Source of the DNA: Granulicella paludicola
GTDB taxonomy: Bacteria; Acidobacteriota; Terriglobia; Terriglobales; Acidobacteriaceae
Direction: 5' to 3'
NCBI RefSeq assembly: GCF_025685545.1
Contig: NZ_JAGSYC010000023.1
Location: 407,243-471,242, forward strand
Length of the DNA: 64,000 bases
Made by a program: the position numbers and the translations under genes. Shown here piece by piece: positions 16,028 through 25,740 of this stretch (position 1 is the stretch's first letter; the number at the start of each line of letters is the position of its first letter). Under the pieces are notes generated by a model that was not told the DNA's origin, did not search any database, and was given only the letters and a program-made list of their open reading frames with translations.

Positions 16028-17341
16028 ATGCCGTCATCTTCCGCAGAAAAGCGATGGGCACCCGTCTGGCTGATGGGGCTTTCGAACGCTACGTTCGGAT
16101 TTATGGGCGGCTTTATGGTGCTGCCGCTGCCGCAGATGCTGGCGGCGCAGGGTGTGCCTGAGTGGAAGATCGCGGCGATCAGCGGGGCTTGTTTGCTGCC
16201 TGGATTCTGGGTGTTTGCTCTGGGGCCGCTGCTGGATTTCCGGTTCAGCCGTCGATGGTGGGCGACTCTGTTTGCGGTGCTGGCAGGTGTCGGGATGACG
16301 GTCGCCGTGCTGTTTCGCTCGCATCTGGCGGTGCTGGAGACAGCTCTTATTGTGGGTTACGCTGCGGCGGCGCTCAGCTCGAATGCCCTGGGCGGCTGGC
16401 TTGCCGGCGTGGTGCCAGTGCTGGCGGAGCGCGCTGGCGATGATGCGAACCATGAGGGTGCCTGGCTCAGCTCATGGACGCAGGTGGGCGTCTTTCTTGG
16501 CAATGGGTTGATGGCGATTGTTGCGGGCGAGGGAATGCGAAAACTGCCTGCTGCTGTGATTGCACCGCTCTTGGGAGCCATGGTGATGCTGCCTGCGGCG
16601 GTGTTTCCGTGGATACCGCTGGTCGGTCAGCGCGAGCTAGGAGAAGACGGCCGTTCGCTGGGTGATGGCTTCCGCCAGTTCTTTGGCGAAGTGAAAGCTA
16701 CGCTGCGCGGTCGGGAGGTCTGGCTGACTCTAATGCTGTTCGTAGTGCCGACGGGAAGTTGCGCGCTGAGCAATGCACTGGGCGGCGTGGCTGCCGAGTT
16801 CCATGCGAGCGATGCTTTCGTGTCGCGTATCGGTGGCATCGGGCTATCGGTAGCAGGTGCAGCAAGCTGCCTGCTGCTACCGGTACTGGCGCGGCGGGTG
16901 AAAGCGTTACCTCTATATCTGCTGCTCGGCACGGTAGGTGCGGTGTTTACGCTGGTGCTGCTGGTGCTGCCGCGCACACCGCTGACGTTTGCGATCGCCT
17001 TCGTTGGCGAGAACATGGTGCAGGCGATCTGCTTTACCGCAGCGGTGGCAATCTGCTTCAACGTGATCGGTGAGGAGAATCCGCTGGCGGGTACGCAGTT
17101 CGGTCTGCTGACGGCGGCGACGGTGCTGCCGATTGTGTACATGGGTGTGCTGGATGGCCGCGCCTACAGCGGACATCCTCTGCTGCCCTGGCTGCCGCAT
17201 GGTGTGTCGGGGATGTACCTATTCGATGGCGGGCTGAGCCTGCTGGCTTGCGTGGTGATGGCTGCGCTGATGATGTGGTGGCGGCCCGCTGCTCGCAAGG
17301 GTGCCCTGCCGGATCGCGGCGTGCATCTTACCGGAGAGTGA
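16028..17341 (+). CDS. MFS permease, AmpG/PAT-like
   Basis: About 437 residues with 12 predicted membrane helices. The opening PVWLMGLSNATFGFMGGFMVLPLPQMLAAQGVPE and the GPLLDFRFSRRWW loop between helices 2 and 3 follow the pattern of the AmpG/PAT branch of the major facilitator superfamily, which carries muropeptides or acyl-type compounds. The substrate is unknown. I use the ATG at 16028; a GTG two codons earlier is equally possible since neither has a strong ribosome-binding site. Not obviously part of the his operon (91-bp gap). Confidence 0.82.
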   Translation: MPSSSAEKRWAPVWLMGLSNATFGFMGGFMVLPLPQMLAAQGVPEWKIAAISGACLLPGFWVFALGPLLDFRFSRRWWATLFAVLAGVGMTVAVLFRSHLAVLETALIVGYAAAALSSNALGGWLAGVVPVLAERAGDDANHEGAWLSSWTQVGVFLGNGLMAIVAGEGMRKLPAAVIAPLLGAMVMLPAAVFPWIPLVGQRELGEDGRSLGDGFRQFFGEVKATLRGREVWLTLMLFVVPTGSCALSNALGGVAAEFHASDAFVSRIGGIGLSVAGAASCLLLPVLARRVKALPLYLLLGTVGAVFTLVLLVLPRTPLTFAIAFVGENMVQAICFTAAVAICFNVIGEENPLAGTQFGLLTAATVLPIVYMGVLDGRAYSGHPLLPWLPHGVSGMYLFDGGLSLLACVVMAALMMWWRPAARKGALPDRGVHLTGE

Positions 17342-17392
17342 GTTACCGTCCGTGAGTTCCAGAGCTGACCGAGATATTGGATACTGAAAGCT

Positions 17393-17968
17393 ATGAACCT
17401 TGAAAGATTGAGAGCTGAGACACGCGCGGAGCACGAATCAACCGAGAGCGTGATGCCGCTGATGCAGGCGGAGTTGAGCCAGGAGCAGTATGTGGACGTG
17501 CTGCGGAAGCTGTATCCCGTGGTGCGGAGCTGGGAGCAGTTTGCGCTGGCGAACGCTCCGGCAGATTTAACCGAGACCATACAGGGACGGCAACGTGCCG
17601 GGCTGATAGCACAGGATCTCAAGGTGCTGAATGCGACGGCTGGCGATGATGCCAGGGTCTTCCCTGCCGAGTCCGTGCCGGGACTTGAAAGCGGCGCACC
17701 GACGTATCGCGCGAGCTTTCTGGGAGCGATGTATGTGATGGAAGGGTCGACGCTGGGCGGCCAGTATATTGCGCGGCATCTCGAAGAGGTGCTGGGGCTG
17801 GCACAAGGCAAGGGGGATGCGTACTTTCGCGGCTACGGGGAGCACACCGGCGAGATGTGGCGCGCGTTCAAGGGGGTGCTCGGCGAGGTGCCGGAGGAAC
17901 AGGCTGACAGCGTAATCGCGGCAGCGAAGGCGATGTTCGAGGTATTTCGTGAGGGCATGACTGCCTAA
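17393..17968 (+). CDS. bphO: Biliverdin-producing heme oxygenase
   Basis: 191 residues. Opens heme to biliverdin IX-alpha, CO and iron. The proximal heme ligand is His14 in LRAETRAEHESTES and the distal helix is YVMEGSTLGGQYIARHL, both diagnostic. It stands 119 bp before a bacteriophytochrome in the same direction, the common bphO-bphP arrangement in which HO supplies the chromophore. Confidence 0.93.
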   Translation: MNLERLRAETRAEHESTESVMPLMQAELSQEQYVDVLRKLYPVVRSWEQFALANAPADLTETIQGRQRAGLIAQDLKVLNATAGDDARVFPAESVPGLESGAPTYRASFLGAMYVMEGSTLGGQYIARHLEEVLGLAQGKGDAYFRGYGEHTGEMWRAFKGVLGEVPEEQADSVIAAAKAMFEVFREGMTA

Positions 17969-18087
17969 TGGTGGGAAATTCCTGAGTTTCCGAACGCTGT
18001 CTGTATTCCTTGCATCCTACTTGCAGGTAGAAATATAAGGCAGCTCCGCAACGAGCTGCGAAGAGTGTTTAAGAGGGTGGATTTCGT

Positions 18088-20643
18088 TTGGCAGTTTCTC
18101 TAGGCGAAGCGTTATTGCGTTGTGAAGATGAGCCGATCCGGATTCCGGGGAGCATTCAGCAGCATGGGTTTTTCCTGCTGGTCGACGGCGGGTTTGAGAA
18201 AGTTCTCGTTGCGAGCGAAAATGCAGAGCGGTTTCTGCAGCAGCCGCTAAAGCTGATTCTCGGGGCGCAGCTGGATGCCATTTTGGGCCGCGAAGTGCTA
18301 CTGGCGCTGGAGACGGTGAGAAACCCAAAGCAGAAGGAGCGCCATGCGCTCGTGACCTATCTGGGTTCGTTTCGCATCGGCGACGACCAGTTCAGCGTGA
18401 TGGCGCACAGCATCGGGTCGACCTTTGCGCTCGAGTTCGAACAGCAGGACCGACTGGTAGGCGCGGAGACGATGAATGCCGTCATCACCAATTTTGTGGC
18501 CGCGCTGGGACGGCTGCAGAATAGCCAGGACCTTTGCGACGCCTTGGCCGAGCAGATCGCAGAGCTCACCGGCTTTGATCGCGTGATGCTGTACAGCTTC
18601 GACGACGAGGGGCACGGCACGGTGCTGTCCGAGGTGAACAATGGACGGTTGCCGAGCTACCTGGGGCTGCGTTTTCCGGGGTCCGACATCCCGAAGCAAG
18701 CTCGCGAACTATACATTCTGAACACGACACGCATCATCCCTAACGCGAACTATGAACCTTCGGCTTTGCGTGGCTCGACAACGCGACCAGCCGCGCAGCT
18801 TGACCTATCGCTGAGCGTGCTGCGCAGCGTATCGCCGATCCATCTGCAATACATGCGGAACATGGGCACAGCTTCTTCAATGTCGGTATCGATCGTGCTG
18901 GACGGCAAACTGTGGGGACTGGTGAGCTGCCACCACAGCTCTCCAAAGACCGTGCCTTATTTGATTCGTAGTGCCTGCGACATGCTGACGAAGATGGCGG
19001 CGACGCAGCTGACGAAGTTTCAGGCGACGTCGCGACTGAACGAAATGGTTCACTTTCATAGCGCGCAGCGTGACCTGCTGACGGTGCTCGCCGGTGAGCA
19101 GAATTATGTGGCGGCGATGCTGAAGCAGTCGCGTGCGCTGCTGAAGATCACGAACGCAGCGGGTGTCGCTGTGTTGGTGGATGGCAAGTTTTCGTCCGAG
19201 GGTGCCGTACCGGATGAGGCTTCGCTAGAGAGGTTGAGCCAGTGGCTCGATGCTGAGGAAAGCCAAGAGGTCTTTGCGAGCAGCCATCTTTCGTTGGAGC
19301 TGCCTTGGACCGAGTCCATTCGGGATGTTGCGAGCGGCTTGCTGGCGGTGCGCATCTCCTCAGTGCAACGTCGGTATGTGCTGTGGTTCCGGCCGGAGGT
19401 CGTATCGACCGTAACGTGGGCTGGCGAGCCAGCGAATCCTGAGATGGAGAAGCGACTAACTCCGCGCACCTCTTTTGGAAAGTGGAAAGAGATCGTCCAT
19501 GGAAGAAGCGAGCCGTGGACGGCGATGGAGATCGAATCTGCTGCGGAGTTCCGCGCAGCGCTGACGACCATCGGATTGCGGCGTGCCGAAGAGGAGTTGG
19601 AGCTGGGAGAGGCACGCTTCCAACAGCTCACGCAGGCGCTGCCGATCAAGATTTTCGCAGCCGATGATGAGGGCAGTCTGACCTATGTGAGCGGTCGTTG
19701 GCTCCAGAGTGGCCTACAGTCGACGGGCTTGTGGTTCGAACAGCTTCCGCTATACCCGGATGATGCGAAGGTCGCGGCTGCGTTGTGGCAAGAGTGCGTG
19801 GCGACAGGCAAGAGCTTCGAGACAGAGCTGCGACTCTGCATACAAGAAGGCGGAGCGTTGAGCTGGAACTTTGCGCGCGTGGTTCCCTTCCAACGCAGCG
19901 GCGCGACACGTGCAGGATGGATTGGCACACTCGTCGACCTGACGGAGAGCAAGGAACGTGAGATGGCGATGCGCATGAGTGAGAAGCTAGCGCTCACGGG
20001 GCGTATGACGAGCGTGATTGCGCATGAGATTAACAATCCGCTCGAAGCGATGACGAACCTGATGTATCTGCTTCGCAGCGAAGTGCCAGCAAGTGGTACC
20101 GCCGCAGACTATATCGAGCAGGTGGAAGGCGAGTTGGAACGCATATCCGGCGTCACAAAGCAGACGCTGCGCTGGAACCGCGAGAACAAGGACCAGCCAG
20201 AGGTGTTTGAAGTTTCGCTTATGGTGGAAGATGTGCTGCGACTGTTCGCAGGGAAGATTCGCAACCGTCACTTGGCGGTCGAGCGTGCAGGACAGGATAG
20301 CCTGCACGGCTGGGGTGTAATGGGACAGGTGCGTCAGGTGCTGGCCAATCTGGTCTCGAACGCAATCGACGCAGCGCCCATCGGCGGCAAGGTGATCGTT
20401 CGCATACTGCAACAAGGAAATGAATTTGGCTTCGCCGTCCACGACAATGGAGGCGGCATGAGCGCCATCATGCAGTCGCGCCTATTCGAGCCGTTCTTTA
20501 GCACCAAGGGCGACCTGGGCAATGGGCTGGGCCTCTACATCTCGCGCGAGATCGTGGAGCGGCATAAGGGTCAGATCCGAGTCTCGTCCAATCAAAGTGA
20601 CGGCACGACGATGACGGTATTGCTGCCAGCTAGCAACGTCTAG
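18088..20643 (+). CDS. bphP: Bacteriophytochrome histidine kinase
   Basis: 851 residues, starting at a TTG behind AGAGGGTGG. Order of domains: N-terminal PAS (about 1-120) with Cys12 in RCEDEPIRIPGSIQQHGF, the usual biliverdin attachment site; GAF (about 130-310) with GSDIP (Asp200) in place of the canonical PASDIP; PHY (about 320-505) with the tongue motif PRTSFGKWKE; a further PAS (about 515-625); HisKA with phosphoacceptor His646 in IAHEINNPLEAMTNL; and HATPase_c with NLVSNAIDAA, DNGGGM and GNGLGLYISREI. It should switch between red and far-red states and phosphorylate a response regulator, which is not next to it. Confidence 0.95.
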   Translation: MAVSLGEALLRCEDEPIRIPGSIQQHGFFLLVDGGFEKVLVASENAERFLQQPLKLILGAQLDAILGREVLLALETVRNPKQKERHALVTYLGSFRIGDDQFSVMAHSIGSTFALEFEQQDRLVGAETMNAVITNFVAALGRLQNSQDLCDALAEQIAELTGFDRVMLYSFDDEGHGTVLSEVNNGRLPSYLGLRFPGSDIPKQARELYILNTTRIIPNANYEPSALRGSTTRPAAQLDLSLSVLRSVSPIHLQYMRNMGTASSMSVSIVLDGKLWGLVSCHHSSPKTVPYLIRSACDMLTKMAATQLTKFQATSRLNEMVHFHSAQRDLLTVLAGEQNYVAAMLKQSRALLKITNAAGVAVLVDGKFSSEGAVPDEASLERLSQWLDAEESQEVFASSHLSLELPWTESIRDVASGLLAVRISSVQRRYVLWFRPEVVSTVTWAGEPANPEMEKRLTPRTSFGKWKEIVHGRSEPWTAMEIESAAEFRAALTTIGLRRAEEELELGEARFQQLTQALPIKIFAADDEGSLTYVSGRWLQSGLQSTGLWFEQLPLYPDDAKVAAALWQECVATGKSFETELRLCIQEGGALSWNFARVVPFQRSGATRAGWIGTLVDLTESKEREMAMRMSEKLALTGRMTSVIAHEINNPLEAMTNLMYLLRSEVPASGTAADYIEQVEGELERISGVTKQTLRWNRENKDQPEVFEVSLMVEDVLRLFAGKIRNRHLAVERAGQDSLHGWGVMGQVRQVLANLVSNAIDAAPIGGKVIVRILQQGNEFGFAVHDNGGGMSAIMQSRLFEPFFSTKGDLGNGLGLYISREIVERHKGQIRVSSNQSDGTTMTVLLPASNV

Positions 20644-20692
20644 CCGCGACGATTGATGCCGGTGAGAGAGTGAGTCGTGCTATATCTTCTTC

Positions 20693-21922
20693 ATGCTCTC
20701 AAGACGCTCGCTTTTGCTCTCCACCGGGCTCGCTCCGCTGGCGGTGCAGGTTGCCGCTGCTGCAAAGGGTACGCATACGAGGTCTGTCGCGGTGGTGGGT
20801 GCCGGCGCCTTTGGTGGATGGACGGCGCTGCATCTGTTGCGACGCGGCTATCGCGTCACGCTGCTCGATGCGTATGGGCCGGGGAATGCGCGGTCGAGTT
20901 CGGCTGGCGGTGAGAGCCGCGTGATCCGCGGATCGTATGGCGCCAAAGAGGTGTACACCCAGCTTGTGGCACGCGCGCTGGTGTTGTGGCGTGAGAACCA
21001 GGCACGATGGAATACAACGCTGCTTCATGAGACGGGTGCGCTCTTTATGGCTCCGCATGAGGATGAGTCGCAGCGTGCCTCGATGCGGGCTCTGCGCAAT
21101 GCGGGGTTGCCGTTCGATCACTTCGATCGGGCGGAGGCTTCGAAGCGCTTCCCGCAGTTCAACTTTGAAGATCGCGACTCGATGATCTTCGAGCATCACG
21201 CGGGCTATCTAACCTCGCGGCGAGCCTGTGAAACAGTCATGGAGGGTTTTGTTCGCGAGGGTGGCACCTATCGAGGCGTGGCTGTGAAGCCGGGCTCGAT
21301 GGAGGGCGGCGAGATGCAGGGACTGTCGCTTTCGGATGGGTCCACACTGCGAGCCGACAGGTATGTCTTTGCGTGCGGTCCGTGGCTGGGCAAGCTCTTT
21401 CCTGAAGCCATCGGCAAAAAGGTTTTGCCGACGCGGCAACTGGGGATGTTCCTCGGCATTCCCTCGGGGGCAGAGGAGCTTCAGGAGGGTCGATGTCCAG
21501 TATGGCTGGACTCGGGCGCGTACTACGGCATACCAGGCAATAACTATCGGGGGATCAAGGTCGTGGGTCACACCCTGAGCGATGATTATGACCCGGTCCA
21601 TCCATGGGATCCCGATTCAGGGGACCGCCTGATGCCGTTGGATCGCTTTCGGGAGCCGCGAGAGTACATGGCTTTTCGCTTTCCGAAGATGAAGAATGCT
21701 CCGGTGGTGGAGTCGTTCGTATGTCAGTACGAGATGTCTCCTGACGAGGACTACATCCTGAGCCGCCATCCTGATTGCGAAAACGTCTGGTTCGCGGGTG
21801 GCGGTTCAGGGCATGGTTTCAAAAACTCCCCAGCGGTTGGCGAACTGATGGCTGACCTGGTTGACGGTAAAAAGACTGAGGTGAGTGGCTTTTCACTCGC
21901 CCGCTTTCCGAAGAAAAGTTAA
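20693..21922 (+). CDS. Exported FAD-dependent oxidoreductase (DAO / sarcosine-oxidase-like)
   Basis: 409 residues. The N-terminus MLSRRSLLLSTGLAPLAVQV is a twin-arginine signal, so the enzyme is exported folded with its cofactor. The dinucleotide-binding motif is VAVVGAGAFGGWTALHLLRRG, followed by GGESRVIRGSYG, as in monomeric sarcosine oxidase and N-methyltryptophan oxidase. The C-terminal NVWFAGGGSGHGFKNSPAVGE closes the FAD site; in sarcosine oxidases the related segment holds a covalent-FAD Cys, here replaced, so FAD may be noncovalent. The amine or amino-acid substrate is unknown. Confidence 0.85.
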   Translation: MLSRRSLLLSTGLAPLAVQVAAAAKGTHTRSVAVVGAGAFGGWTALHLLRRGYRVTLLDAYGPGNARSSSAGGESRVIRGSYGAKEVYTQLVARALVLWRENQARWNTTLLHETGALFMAPHEDESQRASMRALRNAGLPFDHFDRAEASKRFPQFNFEDRDSMIFEHHAGYLTSRRACETVMEGFVREGGTYRGVAVKPGSMEGGEMQGLSLSDGSTLRADRYVFACGPWLGKLFPEAIGKKVLPTRQLGMFLGIPSGAEELQEGRCPVWLDSGAYYGIPGNNYRGIKVVGHTLSDDYDPVHPWDPDSGDRLMPLDRFREPREYMAFRFPKMKNAPVVESFVCQYEMSPDEDYILSRHPDCENVWFAGGGSGHGFKNSPAVGELMADLVDGKKTEVSGFSLARFPKKS

Positions 21923-21970
21923 TGTCTTCCTGGAGGCTCTACCCTTGTGGAGATATGCCTGATCGAATCC

Positions 21971-23530
21971 CTAGGGCTTGCTCTCCGTCCGAAGGAAGAT
22001 AAATTCGGGGCGCGTGGTGTCCTGCGAGGCCGTGATGGGAGTGTCGAAATGAATTAGCTCCTTGGCCGTGTCGTAACGCGGCCACACCGGTAATCGCTTT
22101 CCATTCGGGTTGCCGTTACGGGCAAAGTTCGTCCAGTAGGAAACCATCTGATCGCTCAGCACGCGGTCTTCGGGCTTCCAGGTCGCACCGTGACGCGCAT
22201 CGAGCGTACCGAAGACGTACTCCAGCTCATCGGAGTGAAACGCATACTTGCCTTGCGGATGGTTTTCTTCAGGCGGGGCGGGGCGATCAAAGCGATAACG
22301 ATAGACCGGAGCGTGTCCGGTCTTGGCCTGCGCCTCCACCCAGCGCCACGCACCACCTGCTATGAAGGCCGCCGTGGTGAAGTCGTCCGCGGAGCGCACG
22401 GCTTCCGCATCTGTGGCGCCCGGAAACGCAGCGAGGAACTCATCCGCGCGGTCCCCGTAGTGCTCCAGAGCGTAGGCTTTCCACTTCGCGACGGTCATAT
22501 CCTTGGAAAGAGTGCCGGCACGCTCGTCGCGATTCCAACCGATGATCTCAGGGATACGCGACTGACGACCTGCGGCATAGGCCTCCGCGACCGACTCGGG
22601 TAAAAACTGTCCGTCGACGACCGGCGAAAAACCAACGCCCGGTTGCTTCTGCGCGGCTTCGAGCAATGTGGAAGCCGGCAGACTGCGGAGTTCAGTCAAG
22701 GTCTTTACGCCGAGAGCATCCACCCAGGTCTGGTCGTGACGGGCGCGCTCGGCGCCCGCGGCCATGGGAATTGCTCCGTTGAAAAATGCTCCGCTCTCGC
22801 CGATGGCTTTCTGAAAAAGACCCTGTGCTTGCGGCACCGTCGTCAGAGCATTGACTGCGAAGGAACCGGCACTCTCTCCAAAGATCGTCACATTTCCCGG
22901 ATCACCACCGAAGGCGCCGATGTTCGCCTTCACCCATCGAAGAGCAGCCACCATATCCATCAGGCCGTAGTTTCCGGCGTGGCCGTTCTGCTCTTTCACA
23001 AGGTCCTCGCTCGCGAGGAAACCGAAGAGGCCGAGGCGATAGTTGATCGTAACGAGGATGACACCCTTTGGCACAAGAGCCGAGTTCGTATAGCGCGGCT
23101 CCGAGCCCGCTCCTGCGATAAAGCCGCCGCCATGAATCCAGAGCATGACCGGCAGCTTCGTCATGCGCTTCGTGGATGTCGGCGTGTAGACGTTGAGGTA
23201 CAGGCAATCTTCTGAGGGCCCTTTGTCGAGAAAGATGTAGTCGTTCCAGACATGCCATTGCTCGCAGCGACTGCCAAAGCTGGTGGCGTCGCGAACACCC
23301 TGCCAAGCTGCCGGAGGCTGAGGCGCCTTCCAGCGAAGTTCTCCCACCGGAGGAGCAGCATACGGCAGGCCAAGATAGGCTTTTTGTGTGCCGCTCTGAA
23401 TAAGCTTCCCCTGGACTTTGCCGAGCGCGGTTGTCACGGTGGCTTGCTGGGCTGCGGCAGCACCGAGGCAGAGCAGGGCCAGCGGAAGTACGGAAACGAG
23501 TAAGCGCAGCGACGGTGCTTGGGATTTCAT
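21971..23530 (-). CDS. Type B carboxylesterase, exported
   Basis: 519 residues from the ATG at 23530 (GAGGT upstream; a start five codons earlier is weaker). Signal peptide to about residue 28 (LALLCLGAAAAQQ). Alpha/beta hydrolase of the carboxylesterase/para-nitrobenzyl esterase type: oxyanion loop WIHGGGFIAGAG, nucleophile Ser in GESAGSFAV, with the acid and His further down (GWNRDERAG, then FHSDELEYVFG). Expected to cleave esters in the periplasm; the natural substrate is unknown. Converges on the FAD oxidoreductase gene 48 bp away. Confidence 0.9.
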   Translation of the reverse strand: MKSQAPSLRLLVSVLPLALLCLGAAAAQQATVTTALGKVQGKLIQSGTQKAYLGLPYAAPPVGELRWKAPQPPAAWQGVRDATSFGSRCEQWHVWNDYIFLDKGPSEDCLYLNVYTPTSTKRMTKLPVMLWIHGGGFIAGAGSEPRYTNSALVPKGVILVTINYRLGLFGFLASEDLVKEQNGHAGNYGLMDMVAALRWVKANIGAFGGDPGNVTIFGESAGSFAVNALTTVPQAQGLFQKAIGESGAFFNGAIPMAAGAERARHDQTWVDALGVKTLTELRSLPASTLLEAAQKQPGVGFSPVVDGQFLPESVAEAYAAGRQSRIPEIIGWNRDERAGTLSKDMTVAKWKAYALEHYGDRADEFLAAFPGATDAEAVRSADDFTTAAFIAGGAWRWVEAQAKTGHAPVYRYRFDRPAPPEENHPQGKYAFHSDELEYVFGTLDARHGATWKPEDRVLSDQMVSYWTNFARNGNPNGKRLPVWPRYDTAKELIHFDTPITASQDTTRPEFIFLRTESKP

Positions 23531-23683
23531 TCGAACCTCATACAAATTGCCGCACCATCATACATAACCTTGACCGAGGCGCAATACTCAGCTCTCTCGA
23601 TTTGGTCAAGTTCGGCATCTCGATGTCCAAACGAGATGTCGAGGGTTAAATGTATGGTGCTGCTTCGGTCGAGCGAAGACTTG

Positions 23684-25579
23684 CTAATGGCTTAGTTCCA
23701 CCGAAACGATCTGGCCCGCGACGCGCGGATCGGAAACCTCGCCATATTCCACCCGGGCCTTCATGCCTTCCAGTTGCTTACAAACATCGAGATCCCCTTC
23801 CGGTTTGAAGTTGAGCGTGCTGAAGGGAATCTTGAAGTAGTTATTGCTGTAAAGCTTGAGGCTCTGCTTCGGCCCGGCAAGATCGAGCGTGAGTACCGTT
23901 GGATAACGGCACTGCACGTTATGAATCACACCATTGACGATACGATGCGGCTCTGTCGCGGTGAGAACAGGCAACGGGTTAGCTTCAGGTTCTTCATTGG
24001 CTTCCGTCACTAGCGTCACCGTTTTCCCTGATCCCTCAGGAATTACCTTTACATGCGTACCTGGATCCTCGGGAGACATCGTGTTCATTGAAACAACTGC
24101 CCGTTCTCTCGGGGCCGACTGAAAACTCTTAATCTCCCGGATGCGTTGATCGAGGATGCCCTGCTCGGTGACAGAGTGAAAGGTCCGCTTTGCCGTCTCA
24201 AGGACGGCGAGCGCGTTATCGAACTGATTCAGCGCGACCCAATCCGTCGAGGCATTCATGCGATAGAGTAGCTGCTCAGGCTCGATCGAAATAGCATGCA
24301 ACGTCGCCAGCCGTGTCTCGGCTTCATTCTTGCTGCGCGTAGCGTAAAACCGCGCCAGAACATCATAGGCAGGAGCAAACTGGCTATCGAGTTGGATGCT
24401 CTTCTTCAGATTCGCTTCGATCTCGCTGTTGCGGTCTTCGTCACCGCTTTCAAGAAGCACTTCGGCGTAGTTGAAAAGTACGAAAGGATTTTGTGAGTTC
24501 AACTTCACAGCCTCTCCATACCAACGAAGAGCGCAGGAAAGGTTCTGCTGCACGTAGCAGATGTCACCCATAGCTTCTTTCGCCAGAAGATTCTGCGGGT
24601 CGCTCCTGAGGATGCTCTCTGCAAGCGCCTTGGCTTCGTCCGCTCGTTGTTCATACGCGAGCACATCGGCGCGCGTGGCGTCAGCGGCTGCCGCGGACAA
24701 TGGAGTTGCGGAGAGCCCAGCTTCAGTGATGCTGACAGCGCTGGTAACTCTGAAATAGCTGAAAGACATTTGACTGACGTAGCTGTCCAGTTCCTTCTGC
24801 AACTGATTCAAATCGCCAAACGCATGTTGGGCTGCCGTAACTGGATCTTCATGCTGCGAGAGATACACGGCATAATCATGCACGTGGTTCGTCTTCTGTT
24901 TTGCATCCGAGATCTGCAGGTAGTGGACGAGCGCCCACGACTCGGCATAGAACACCGAGCCCTTCTGTTCATCATGGTAGTAAGGTGAGCTGTGGTCCAC
25001 GGCGAAGAGAGTCGTGAGCGGAATCAGGCGATTACTGCGGAGATAGTAGATGTCGTCGGCACTGGGCTGCCCGAGACGAACATCTTTTCCTGTGATGTCA
25101 GTGTTCTGGTAAAACTCGGCGAGACCTTCGTTCAGCCAGAGCGGCATCCATTCTGCGTGACGAGTCAGGTAGTGCGTGTATTCGTGATAAACGGTTGAGA
25201 ACGGATGCTCCCCTTCCGCATCAAGACGCAGCAGGATATAGTTGCGGCCCGGCGTGCGCAGGAAGAGACCAGCCAGTTGCAGTGAGTTCTTAGCAAGGTA
25301 CTCAGAAGGCTCAACGGAGTCGAACTCCTTCTTGTTCTTCAGAGCCAGCACTACGATAGGAGCGGTGTCCTGACCAACGCTACGCGGAAGAATTGTGTTG
25401 AAGAGTCCGCGCATGCGTTCAAACTGAACGGCAATATGGCGCGCATCGGAGTCGCTCGCATCGGTGATGACGACGAAGTGGTCAGTATTGACCTGCAGCC
25501 AGTGCGCGTTGGATTCGGCCGAAGCAGAGAAAAAAGGGGCTGCCAGAAAAAGACACAACAAGGCGAAACGTAGCCGCAT
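23684..25579 (-). CDS. Exported peptidase-MA-like protein with TPR region
   Basis: 631 residues with a signal peptide (MRLRFALLCLFLAAPFFSASA). Residues about 25-260 form a gluzincin-type metalloprotease domain (DUF1570 / peptidase MA-like): HEYTH at residues 132-136 and the downstream Glu of LWLNEGLAEFYQ. Residues about 290-480 look like TPR repeats (AKEAMGDICYVQQNLSCALRWYGEAVKL and similar). The C-terminal region is beta-rich. Many acidobacterial homologues exist; the substrate is unknown. All zinc ligands are in place, so activity is likely. Confidence 0.85.
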   Translation of the reverse strand: MRLRFALLCLFLAAPFFSASAESNAHWLQVNTDHFVVITDASDSDARHIAVQFERMRGLFNTILPRSVGQDTAPIVVLALKNKKEFDSVEPSEYLAKNSLQLAGLFLRTPGRNYILLRLDAEGEHPFSTVYHEYTHYLTRHAEWMPLWLNEGLAEFYQNTDITGKDVRLGQPSADDIYYLRSNRLIPLTTLFAVDHSSPYYHDEQKGSVFYAESWALVHYLQISDAKQKTNHVHDYAVYLSQHEDPVTAAQHAFGDLNQLQKELDSYVSQMSFSYFRVTSAVSITEAGLSATPLSAAAADATRADVLAYEQRADEAKALAESILRSDPQNLLAKEAMGDICYVQQNLSCALRWYGEAVKLNSQNPFVLFNYAEVLLESGDEDRNSEIEANLKKSIQLDSQFAPAYDVLARFYATRSKNEAETRLATLHAISIEPEQLLYRMNASTDWVALNQFDNALAVLETAKRTFHSVTEQGILDQRIREIKSFQSAPRERAVVSMNTMSPEDPGTHVKVIPEGSGKTVTLVTEANEEPEANPLPVLTATEPHRIVNGVIHNVQCRYPTVLTLDLAGPKQSLKLYSNNYFKIPFSTLNFKPEGDLDVCKQLEGMKARVEYGEVSDPRVAGQIVSVELSH

Positions 25580-25740
25580 GACACATCCAGGAGAGAGGTT
25601 TAGACGGATGTTAGCTTTTTAGCGGTCTCTTGTCGATGAGCCAAGCCGGACATCGTAACGTCAGCTTCTAAAAAACCCGGAACAGGAAAAACATGGCCCG
25701 GCTAGCGCGGATACCCAGCCTTTAGCTGCTGAGAGCAACA

